A stretch of 64,000 nt of DNA from Lunularia cruciata. Its lineage: Eukaryota > Streptophyta > Marchantiopsida > Lunulariales > Lunulariaceae. The position numbers and the translations under genes were made by a program. The stretch spans positions 31,868,001 through 31,932,000 of the forward strand of contig OX419757.1 of the NCBI GenBank assembly GCA_948567375.1, given 5' to 3'. Under the pieces are notes generated by a model, which was not told the DNA's origin, ran no database searches, and saw only the letters and a list, made by a program, of their open reading frames with translations. Position 1 is the stretch's first letter, and each line of letters starts with the position of its first letter. Positions 10,331 to 20,676 of the stretch are shown here, piece after piece.

Positions 10331-11460
10331 AAAACTAAAGATTGTAAAATATGAGAGAGGATTCTTCATCTCTTGAATTTTCTTGTTCTAACTAAAATTG
10401 TAAAATGTGAGGGAGGATTCCTTATTGGGTATCAAACTTATTTTGAATCCAAGCTCTTCTCTTTTAGCCATATCATCAACATCCCAATGATAGATCACCA
10501 TGCAAAACATGCCACTTCTTACAACCATTAATAACTAAGTGAAAATGATTAATATTAGAGGGACCATGGCGTTCTATCATAAAACTCCATGTGTCACCTT
10601 TTGGATCTCTTGTAGATAATTTATAGCAATAAGAACCCTCTTGTAACAATATTAAACATATTTTACTTTGCACCATGTAGTAAATTTTCAAATCTCCCAT
10701 ATTTATTTTTATAGGATATTTATAGGAGGCAAAAAAGCTATCTTGAAATGCACTAATAATGCCTTTTTGACTTCCCATAAAAGTTTCATAAACAAATTAA
10801 CACATATCCATATAATTTGTATTGGTAGTGGAAGGTGGGGTACACAAGAATTTTTTAGGTGTAGTGTGGATTTGAATCCTACTCAAACTCTTAGTCCTTG
10901 GTATAGTGTTGAAGGTGGGAAATGGATACAGCAATGAATAGAATTGGGTGGGAAATAGACCAAGAAATTTACTTTTGTGAACTTTTTTTATCAAGCTTCA
11001 TATTGAGACCTATAGGAAGAAATTACGGGAGTTCCTTTGGAAGAAAGTGTGCCTCACTATGCAAGTGCTTTCAAATAAAAACTGAATTTGGACCTATTGA
11101 GATGAATTGTAGACTTTTTTGAGATATTAAATATGCAAGTGCTTTTGATGAAAATTGAATTAAAAACTTATTTTCAACATTGAATTTGAGGACCGTCTCA
11201 ATTTGAGATCCATTAGCACTCAAGAGCAAGGGGTTGAAATGGAGTCATGTTGGCACCCAAGAGCAAGAAGTTGAATTTGAGATGCGTTGGCTCTCAAGGG
11301 CACGGGGTTGAATTTGACACCCAAGGACAAGTGTGAGAGCATGCACTTGATAGAAGATTTTTTGATAAAGAAAAGGAAAAAACTATAGTGCAAAGAGAGT
11401 ACAAAGAGAGAAGATTTGTGGAGCAAAGTGGAAGTGGGAATGGAAGTGGAAGAAGGGAGG
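10331..11460. other. Non-coding sequence, no supported gene
   Basis: Short open frames (for example minus-strand 10476-10778) have no recognisable domain and unremarkable composition. The last 200 bp contain repeated phrases of the type GAGCAAGGGGTTGAA, suggesting a decayed short tandem repeat. Confidence 0.4.
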
Positions 11461-12217
11461 TGTAATACTCCGGGGACAAGAGAACTCTTCAAGAGAGATA
11501 CAAGAGAGAAAACACATATTTCACATTCAATCTTCTGATGCTCCAAAGGAGCACCTTCTCTTTATTATATAGCCAAGGAGGATCTCCTCCAAACAAGCTC
11601 CACCATAGGATTGGGTACATGGATAGGTGACCTGTCAACAAGCTCCACACTTAGATTACTTGCTTGGATGACTGACATGTCAGCCCTAGTCCCATCTGGT
11701 TGGTCAAACAGGCTTTGACCAAAGGGAATCTTTTAGAGAATCTTCTTGTATGAATCTCATAATCACGTGGGTGAGGTACTGTTGGAAAGCTCTTGATGAG
11801 ATAAACCAAAGGGAGGGAAGGCCCACCCTCCTTCTATTGGGGTAGGGGGAATTTTCACATTTTTTAGGTCTAATTCATCTATTTAGGTCTCCAAAATTGC
11901 CTATGAAGTGTAGGCCTATTTTGGCTTCTGCCCTATTAGTAGAAGTGCTCTTTTGGTGATACCTCTATCTGATCTATGTTCTCTATCATGTGCAACATCC
12001 TTCTAGATGTCACCACCCCACGTTTCACCTCTAGATCCTATGCATAGCTATTGATTCTAAAGTTTCCAAGCATGTTTTGGTTTCTAGCCTATTAGTAGAA
12101 GTACTCTTTTGATGATACCTCTAGCTTATCTACTTATTCCATCATGTATAACATCCTTCCTGATATTACCAAACCAAATTTCATCTTTAGATCATCTATC
12201 TAGCTATTGGTATTATA
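11461..12217 (+). mobile_element. Solo LTR of family B, copy 1, with GGAGG target duplication
   Basis: A 757-bp block starts TGTAATACTCC and ends GGTATTATA (terminal CA mutated to TA). It is flanked by GGAGG at 11456-11460 and 12218-12222, a perfect 5-bp duplication. It aligns with 16546-17269 throughout, including shared phrases such as GATGCTCCAAAGGAGCACC and GGTTGGTCAAACA. Both copies contain an internal 156-bp duplication (units at about 11933 and 12089). No coding sequence is present. Confidence 0.9.
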
Positions 12218-14289
12218 GGAGGACACCAAGAATCTTTCAAGCTGAAAGTCAAGGAATTTGTGTTGAAGAGAGGTCATGAATAATACCTCTTTGCTCAAGT
12301 AAGGAGAGTGCCAAGAGAAAAGCTCTTTGCTCAAGTAATAGGAGGATCAAGAGAGAAATAGTTTGACCAATAAGAGAGATATTTTGAGGATTTGGATTTT
12401 GCAAGCCATGTTGAGCAAAGATAAGGTATTTCCTTAATGAGAAAACTAAAGTAAAAAATAAATAGAAATAAGCATAATCAAAATTGTGAGAACTTTTTGT
12501 AATGTCAATAGCTATATCAAATGATGAGGTAAAAAAGCTATCAAGCAAATACTAAATAGTGAAATTAAATTTCATGAATGTTAAGGCATATAGACTGTCA
12601 CAAGATCTAGATGAGAAAAGTGTGAGACCAAATGTTGAGGATCCATGGGAAGGATAAAGAAGAGGAAAGTGGCAATGAGAAAATGGGCATCAAGGTTGAG
12701 AATGCAAAAAAGTGTAGAGACTAGAGAGGAGGAGGAGAGTCAATAATTTGCATGAGTGATTAAGAGGAGAATAATGTCAAGGAGCATCAAGAGTTTGTCC
12801 AAAGAGAATCATGACAAAACATCCAAGAGAGTCAAGGGTAGAAAGTGATATCCAGTCAAGAGTATCTCAATTTGTGAGCAAAGCATGCAAGAGAGTTGAA
12901 GGTATGAAGTGACATCCAACCAAGGGTGTCTAAGAGCATCATAACAAGTAATATCTATTTGGAGAAATCACACTTAGAGTAGATTTGAGAGAGTAAGGAA
13001 AATATGAGTCTTGCTATTTTGTGGAGCAAATTCATTCATCAATCTAGTCAAAAGAAAAACATACATAAAAATTACACCAAATTTTATATGGTTTGGCCAA
13101 TACCTATACCTTGACCTTGGCCAATACCTATGTCCACAATTTTTCATTCAAGAATTCTCAAAGTCTATACTGATTGTAAACTCTACAAAATATATATTCA
13201 CTTGCAATTGCACTTATCTTATTTTGGAATATTTGGTGCATTTTGATCTCATATCTAACCCTAGATTGTATTGTACTAATTGATATACATCACCTCATAA
13301 AGTTCCACAAGTAGAAGCCATTCTCGTAGCTTTCATAATCCCATAGCCTTCCAACAATCTTGTAGGCCCAAATCCTTGCCTTAGTCCTAAAGTCTTCCCA
13401 CAGTAACCATGCCCACAAGTCCCATTTCCATGCTTTTAGTCCCACAATCTTGTGGATCCCACAACCTTCCCACAACTCCCATAGTAGAATCCCGCAACTC
13501 CAATAAGATATATTTATCCCAAACTTTAGGTGTATGTAATTTATTTTCTAGAGATTTATTTTCCAATATCTTGGTATCTATGGAAAGCCCATAAGAAGAC
13601 ACTTCAAACAAGATAAGACAAGCCTCATTTGCATATGTTTTCACAAAGAAATCAATCCAAACTTAAATTGCCTTTTTGTATAATCTCATGAATAAAATCT
13701 TGTTATTGAAGATCTATCATGTACTTACAATTGTACACTCTCTCATAGAAGATCTCTCTTGTAGTAACTCTTCAATGTTCCATAGAAATTTTCTCTCATA
13801 CTAACTCTTCTACATCTTATTGGATATTTGTCATGTAGAGCATTCTTGTAATTAATCAAACTCTAAACTTAACAATATCCAATCTAGAGTGCAAGAGTAT
13901 CAAGGAGCATTGTCACACTATCCTACCAAGAGAGTCTCAAGGAGCATTGAGTGGAAGATGAGAAATCCATCTAATAGCATTGAGAAGCATCAAAATAGAG
14001 GAGCATCATAACATAATGTATATGAGCATTAGAATGCTAGAGAAGAGGGTTGAGGAGCATTTGTTTGAGAGGGTGGAGTAGCATCCAACAAGGATTTTCA
14101 ATATGCTTCATGTGAGTATAAGACATGAGTTGAGCTAAGAATCAAAAGGTGCATACGGAAGAAACTCTTCGAATGTCAAAGTGAGCTTGAATGTGATGGT
14201 GACAATGATAATGAGCTTGGATTATTAGAAGTTAATGAATTTATGGAAGATGAGGAACGAGGCTTAGATTATTCCCATCCAAGGAATGG
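12218..14289. other. Non-coding sequence with CACAATCTTGTGG-type repeats
   Basis: No protein domain is recognised. Around 13310-13500 short phrases built on CCCACAA and CTTCCCACAA recur. Phrases of the type GAGCATCAAGAG recur at 12780-14100, suggesting a decayed satellite-like repeat. Confidence 0.4.
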
Positions 14290-15300
14290 AATTTGCTTTT
14301 AAAATGGTGGGACTTTGACTATTCATCACAATGTTTGGTGGATTTACATTGGGTGTCAAAGCAAATTTGTGTCCATGTTGTTCAAGAATTTAAATCCACT
14401 CTCTTTTAGGAAATTTATGCAGATGTATGTGATATCATTTTATAATTTGGTTGGAGCTTTTGAAGGATCATGAAAGTTTTTGGATGAATAAGGTGGTGAA
14501 GTAGCAAACCTTGGTGTGGATCTAGCTCACAATAGCCACTTGATATGTTTGTGGTAATGGTAATGGTAATGGTAAATGTATATCCCAAGGGACTAATTTT
14601 TGGAGTATAAGCTTGAGATCCACCACAAGATTCACCAAAGAAGTGATCATTTCCATTTTAGCTAATCTCACCAAGGAGATAGCATGGTCGGACAAAGAGG
14701 AAAGAGATCAAATCTCCCAAATCTTTGGATTTAGAGGCTTCCTTAGGTGTGTGGAGTCAATGAATGGGAATTTATTTTCCTTAGCACAAAGTGTCCAACA
14801 GACTTATTAGGGCATTCTCTCATGCCTCCTCATAGTTGAAAGCACCCTTGCGGTTTGTCCATTTACACCAACTAGTAGCGGCGGAGGCCGGTAGTTGGCA
14901 TGGGAGGTTCCTTGTTCTCAAGAGCCAATGCCGGTTGGAGCTTTCAATAAAAATCCCCCATTGCCTCTATGGAATAATTCACATTGACAAGGAATCAACA
15001 AATTATTTGAACACCATCAATATCTATTATTGTGAGATTCTAGATATGTTCCCATGAGCCATTTGGTTCTCTTGTTTAAAGTGCCATATTGTCCAAATAT
15101 GGTAGATTTTTCAACAAATGTATAACTCGGACATATTAGTCAATGAGCATTGCATAGGAGCAAAGGAGTTTTAAAAACTAGATGGCATTCCTTGAGAGAA
15201 TTGAGGGTTCAATTGAAGAGTGACCAGAGTACAAATTAGTACCTTTGGAGATAGATAAGTATGTGTGTAATTTTGCATAACGTTTTGATCAATAGAGCAT
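14290..15300 (+). pseudogene. PIF/Harbinger DDE transposase fragment, copy 3 (divergent subfamily)
   Basis: Plus-strand frames match the other two Harbinger copies block for block: LLKDHESFW, TLVWIQLTIAT region, GTNFWSISLRSTTRFTKEV, GFRGFLRCVESMNGNLFSL, and later LVNEHCIGA, and a C-terminal YVCVILHNVLIN-like stretch near 15260. The first catalytic Asp position (VDGTLF in copies 1 and 2) reads MNGNLF, so Asp is replaced by Asn. The Glu in NEHCIG is kept. The second Asp block is not clear. A (GGTAAT)n run at 14547-14575 replaces part of the sequence. Multiple stops and frameshifts make this a pseudogene. Confidence 0.72.
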
Positions 15301-16545
15301 ATATGTAAGAAGAGGAGCATGGAAAGGAGTATACCAAGGAAGAAGATAAGCCAAGTTGCAATGTATATATAGGGCAACAAGTCACCCTTGTGGTTGAAAA
15401 GAAAGCAAAGCAATAGCATAGAACATTTGTCTATCATTTAAGAAATAAATCTGGAAAAATGGTTAAAAATGGAATCAAGAAAAAACACCTCAAGTTTAGT
15501 GTAAAAACAATAGCAAAAGTTGTGAATACTTCCAAAATTGCTGCAAATACTAATTAATTTTGAATAATTAACATGGAGACAAGTTGTGCTCTTATGGATA
15601 AGTGCTTGTTTGTCATTATGGAATAGAAGCCATTTTAGAACTAGCCAATTTGTGATTGTATGGATGGACATTTGATTAGGAACCTTTTGCCTCAAGAGTA
15701 TCAAGAAGATCTATTAATTATTACTTATCATTTGAGCAGATGCTTTGTTGGTGGTGCTCTATTATTTTTTATTTTAAAGAAACTATTATTTTATTCTAGA
15801 AACAATTTGAGGGTCTATTACTTGTATCCATGTTACTTTATATCCAAAAGTACAAGATTAGAGGTTTTTGAAAATAGAAGAAGGCATTTGTATAAGGAAA
15901 TTGAATATTTATAGGTAGGTTTTTAGAAATAGAAGAAAGTATGTGTAAAAAATAGTGTAAATAAATTGAAGATTTATGTACATATCTTATGGAAAGAAGA
16001 TAATAAACTCAATTAAAGAAGAATAAATGTGTATCTAGGCACAAGAAAGAATACCATACCCACTTGAAATGTATTAATAAACTTAAGGTAATCTTGGTAT
16101 TGAGTGGGTGTTGTTTGTGTGTTTTTGTACAAAGAGACTCAATCTCTTTATTATAAACAAGGTTCCATTGATTCCTCTTTGAGTGATTGCAATATAAAAT
16201 AGATGATTTCTTTGTAATATGAGAGAACATCAAGCAACACCTTTGAGAGAGTGTATGCCTAGAAGGGAAGGAGATCAAAGGAGGAAGAGGAAAAGGTTTC
16301 AAGAAGTGGAGACAAATCTTTCAAAGATCATCAATGTGCCCATGCATTGTTAACTAAAGCACACTTCAAAGAGCAAGGGGTTTAGGGTGCAATATAAAAT
16401 AGATGATGTCTAAACTCTCTCCAAAATCTTTGGAGAGAGTTTAGAGAGCAAGGGGAGGAAAGAATAAGTAAATGAGCTTATGGCCTATTCCAAAGGCTTT
16501 GAAGCTCAACATGCCTGTGCTAATTTATGAGTGAATCTACTATGG
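15301..16545. other. Non-coding sequence; right end is probably a piece of LTR C
   Basis: No domain is recognised in the short open frames. The last about 30 bases before 16546 (GCTAATTTATGAGTGAATC and following) resemble LTR C sequence that continues at 17270, showing that the family B solo LTR split LTR C here. The left end of LTR C could not be placed. Confidence 0.5.
16411..16443. repeat. Perfect 15-bp hairpin with 3-base loop
   Basis: TAAACTCTCTCCAAA at 16411-16425 is exactly complementary to 16429-16443 with loop ATC. No T-rich tail follows, so a terminator role is not indicated. It may be a remnant of a small inverted-repeat element. Confidence 0.85.
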
Positions 16546-17269
16546 TGTAATTTTGTGAGGATAGCAAGGAAACACATACAAACAAACACAAGTTTCACAC
16601 TCAAACTCCGATGCTCCAAAGGAGCACCTTCTCTTTATTATATAGACAAAGAGGATGTCCTCCAAGGAAGATCCACCATAGGATTAGCCACATAGATAGA
16701 TTACATGTCAATAAGCTCCACTCTTTTATTACTTACTTGGATGGGTAACATGTCGGTCCTGGTCCTATCTGGTTGGTCAAACAAGCTTTGACCGGAGAGA
16801 ATCTTCTTGTAGGAATCTCAAAATCATGTGGGTGAAGTACCATTGGAAAGCTCTCAACAAGACAAACTAGGGAGGAGGAAAGGATGGCCTTTCCTCTATT
16901 GGAGGGGGGGACACTTGCATATTTTTTAGGCCTAATTTATCCATTTGGATCTTCAAAATCGCCTTCAAAGATTTCAAGCATATTTTGGTTCCTACTCTGT
17001 TAGTAGAAGTCCCCTTTTGGTGATACCTCTTTCCGATCTATTTAGTCCATCCTTCCAGATGTTACCAAACAAATTCTCACCTTTAAATCATATGTCTAGC
17101 TATTGATTCTAAGGTTTTCAAGTCTATTTTGATTTCTGCACTATTGGTAGAAGTACTCTTTTGGTGATACTTCTATCTGATCTATTTTTTCCATCATGTA
17201 TAATATCATTCCATATGTTCCCTAACCAAATTTCATATCTTGATCATATGGCTAGCCCTTGGTATTACA
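16546..17269 (+). mobile_element. Solo LTR of family B, copy 2, inserted in LTR C with TATGG duplication
   Basis: A 724-bp block begins TGTAATTTTGTG and ends TTGGTATTACA. It is flanked by TATGG at 16541-16545 and 17270-17274. The flanking sequences on both sides belong to the same LTR C repeat phrase (GCTAATTTAT.. / GGGCTAATCTATAGG..). It is homologous along its length to the solo LTR at 11461-12217. Confidence 0.9.
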
Positions 17270-17368
17270 TATGGGCTAATCTATAGGTTGATCTACTATG
17301 GGTTGATCTATGGGCAGAACTACTATGGGCTAATTTATAGGTGGATCTACTAGCTAAGGTAGGATTAG

Positions 17369-18440
17369 TTCATGTTTGGGCTCATTTCTCCATGGATACT
17401 TGTCCAACTAGAATATGCTCCTCTCCATCAAAAGCATATTCTTAAGAGCTGTTTGTAGACATCAAGATCATGCAAATGGATGTCTAGAGAAGAATTTATG
17501 ACTATTTGAATTACTATTTCCCAAACTTGATTCATGTAGTGAACATCACTTAGTTGAATCTTGCAAGTGAATCTTGTGGTTCATATTGGGGCTGATTTCT
17601 CCATGGATAAAATTCTAAATAGATAATGCTTCATTTTGTTGGAAGAAACTTCTTAAGAGCATTCAATAGACCCCAAGCTTGTGGCAAATGGAGGTCTAGA
17701 GAAGAAGTTATGACCATTTGAATCACTCTTTCTTGGACTTGAATATCATAGGTGAATTCCACAGTCAAATCTTGTAATAAAATCCTACAAGTGAATCATA
17801 TAGTTGAATCCTATAGTTCATTTTAGGTGTAATTTCTCCATGAATACTAGTCCAAATGGATTGTGCTTTGTTGAGTTGAAAGTGCATTCTCAAGAGCTTT
17901 CTATAAACACCAAGATAATGAAAAATAAAGATCTAGTAAGGAAGTTATGACCATTTGAGCCTCTATTTCTTGGACTTGATTCCCATAGTCAAATCATATA
18001 CACAAATCTTGTAGTTCCTATTGGGGCTGATTTCTCCACAAATACTGATCCAAATGGACCATGCTTCATCTTGTTTGAAGTGCATTCTCAAGAGCTTTCT
18101 ATAGACACCAAGATTGTGGCAAATGGAGATCTAGAGAAGAAGTTATGACCAATTGAATCACTATTTCTTTGACTTGATTCATGCAGTCAAATTGCAAGTG
18201 AATTTCAGAGTAGAATCTTGCGAGTGAATCCCATAATTGGATCCACAATTCATATTTGGATTGATTAGTCCATGAGTTCTTGTCCAAATGGAGTGTGCTT
18301 CATCTTGTTGGAAGCACCTTCTCAAGAGATTTGTGGTAAAGAAATGCTCGGAGAGAAAGTAACAATTATTTGAATATCACTCTTTCATGGACTTTGGTTT
18401 TCCCATATTTGATTTTCCCTAACCTCTTGTAATGTTGATT
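17369..18440 (+). repeat. Five divergent 200-240-bp tandem repeats in LTR C
   Basis: Units start near 17369, 17580, 17818, 18015 and 18249. Each has the order TTCATATTGGGGCTGATTTC, ATACTAGTCCAAATGG, TCTCAAGAGCTTTCTATAG, GATCTAGAGAAGAAGTTATG, then TTTCTTGGACTTGATTC. Unit lengths vary through small insertions and deletions. Confidence 0.88.
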
Positions 18441-18467
18441 TTTGTACATATGTGCCTTCTCGCATAT

Positions 18468-18641
18468 AAGTTGATGTTTATGTTCCTTCTTACATATCAC
18501 TTGGCATCTTCTTGCTAATTTGTGTTGGTTCTTGGAGTTCCTATTTAAGCATGTAAGTTGATGTTTATGTTCTTTCTTACATCTCACTTGGCATCTTCTT
18601 GCTAATTTGTGTTGGTTCTTGGAGTTCCTTGTTTAAACAGT
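18468..18641 (+). repeat. 87-bp tandem duplication in LTR C
   Basis: The phrase AAGTTGATGTTTATGTTC starts at 18468 and again at 18555, and both copies continue through TTCTTGCTAATTTGTGTTGG to GGAGTTCCT. Only a few mismatches separate the copies. Confidence 0.9.
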
Positions 18642-19345
18642 GGCATAGCTTGCACTTAGGAAGGTTTTTGTTGGTTCTTTAATTTTCTCTAGGAGTGCAG
18701 CTCAAGAGGATGAGTATTATCAAGCAATGTAACTATTGAAGATGAGAATTTTGGATGAAATCATTGAATTATTGTAGAGATTTTGATAGTGAAGGAAATT
18801 TTGGTTATGGTGATTAGGTTTTTTGGAATTGAGGATATTAGAGAATTCTGATTATGGTGATCAATGATTCTTAGTAATTGGATTACAAGTTGAAACAAAG
18901 TGCATGATAATGAAATGAGATTAGAGATGGAGAGTATGGCTTGAAAATTGAGGATTTGAATGAAAGGTTTTGGGGTTCAAGTTTCTTGATTGTGTTGAAT
19001 TGATTGAGAAATCAAGATTTCAAGTTTTTCAAGAAGAAGAAGAAGAAGAAGATATTTGACAATTTGTGATAGTTAGGAAGGGAATTTGAGATCATTAGGA
19101 TATGTGGAAATTCACAATAGCTTTCATATAGCTATGACAAGTACTATACTTTGTAAATTATTTGAGTATATCTTAGTTATAATAATTGTGTTAAACCATG
19201 GTTATTCTAGTGCTCTCATACATTTTTTGGGAATAATGAGTGTTGAGAAGTAGTCAAACCAATTTTGAAGTTATATTCAAATAGACTTAGGTCTATTCAC
19301 CAAGGATTCTGGTCTTTTGGTAATTGAAAACCAAACTCCATGACA

Positions 19346-20660
19346 ACTTTGGTGAACTTGACATGAAATTTGCTATGAAGGTATAATTGCTAGTTGTTCA
19401 TTCAAAGTTTCATTACAATGTTGTTGTCCTAATGAGAGCTTGGTCTTGATGTAACAAAGATGTTTCAAGTGTTTACTATATACATGCATAAAAGAAAGTA
19501 GGTGAGAGGCAAGAGTCTTCACAAACAAAAGCATTGCAAGTTATGTTAACAATAATGGCCAATTTGATGGTAAAGAGGTTCCAAAATTCATGATATTTTA
19601 TGAATTTTAGATAGATATGCACAAGGTTCCAAATCAAGATTGGGTCTCTACGTTCATACTTGCTTCTACTCCTAAGTTGAGAGAATGATCAATAGTAGAG
19701 CAAGAACAAGTAGAGATGAATGGTACTTTTTGTACATGCATTGAAGGATGAGTTCTTTACAAAGGACTCTAAGAGAGAGATAAGAAGATCATGTTTGGAG
19801 TGAATTAAGAGACCAAATAAGCATCTTATTGCAAAACAACTTTTGAGGGAGTTTGAAAGGAAATTTGAGAAGGAAGGTTTGAGTAGCTTGCTAAATTAGA
19901 GAAACTCAATTTGGAAGTATAGGAGATAGAGCTCTTCTTGCAAGTGGTAGAGTTTATGTTACATGAGAAACTGGAAGTTCTCTTGGAGAACAAGGATGAA
20001 GAAAGATGCTCAAAAACCAAATAGAGGGATGTCAAGGATGTTATTGTAACATTGTTGACAAAGAGACAAATGCATAAGGATCAGCTCTTGTCAATTATAC
20101 CTATACTTGTTATTGCATGTAGTGCTTCTCATGAAGAGTAAATGAGATTAGGACAGGTTGTGACAATTGTTTCCAAGGCAAGCAATGTGTGAGTGGAGGA
20201 TCTTGTGAGCATGTTTAAGGATCTGAAGGTTCAAATGTCCAAGATTGAGGCTTCCAACAAGCAAGTTGGTAATAAGTTAGTGAATAAACCACAAGGAGTG
20301 GCATCCAAGGATGGCCAACTTGTTATGTATGTGGTGTGATATTCCAACTCATCACAAAGGTCAATGTGTGGAATTCAAGGAACATTTGTAAAAGGGAGTG
20401 GTCTTCTTGAAGGATAACTTGATTCATCTAAAAGAGATAGGTGATCAATTGAAGACAAATTTTGGCAAAGGAAGTATGAAGAAATCAATGAAGGATATTC
20501 TAAATTCTCATAAAATGTTTTTAGTTGAAGCTATGACTTGTTAGATACAAGTTAAGGATGAGAAGAAGCTTCATAACTTGATGTGGTCACAAGTAAAAAT
20601 TCTATTTGTAAGTAGAAGGTATCTTGTGATGTTCAACAAGGGATAGGGAATACTATTAGA
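19346..20660 (+). pseudogene. Element C gag, with decayed zinc knuckle
   Basis: Broken frames read NNNGQFDGKEVPKFM near 19550, then a charged helical stretch (LAKLEKLNLEV, LHEKLEVLLENKDEE), a second stretch with VEDLVSMFKDLKVQMSKIE near 20195, then CYVCGV and HHKGQCVEF near 20315-20370. The last two look like the halves of a CCHC knuckle now out of frame with each other. A DD/K-rich segment follows. Assignment as gag rests on position and the knuckle. Confidence 0.65.
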
Positions 20661-20676
20661 AATTCTACTAGTTGAG

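Larger units (their letters stand above)
17270..19345 (+). repeat. 5' LTR of element C, expanded by tandem repeats and truncated on the left
   Basis: Segments 17270-17410 and about 18640-19345 align with the 3' LTR at 25594-26539, and both LTRs end ACTCCATGACA. Between them the 5' copy has about 1.2 kb not present in the 3' copy: five divergent 200-240-bp repeats and an 87-bp duplication. The left about 100 bp of the LTR (25594-25698 in the 3' copy) has no counterpart here. The sequence after 19345 (ACTTTGGTGAACTTG) should be the primer site but does not match the usual initiator methionine tRNA. Confidence 0.82.

Noticed and set aside
16411-16443. Hairpin as a transcription terminator
   Set aside because: No T-tract follows, and intrinsic hairpin terminators are bacterial; the context is a plant nuclear repeat region.
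12218-16545. The two family B LTRs as ends of one 5.8-kb element
   Set aside because: Each LTR has its own perfect but different 5-bp duplication (GGAGG and TATGG), so they are independent solo LTRs.
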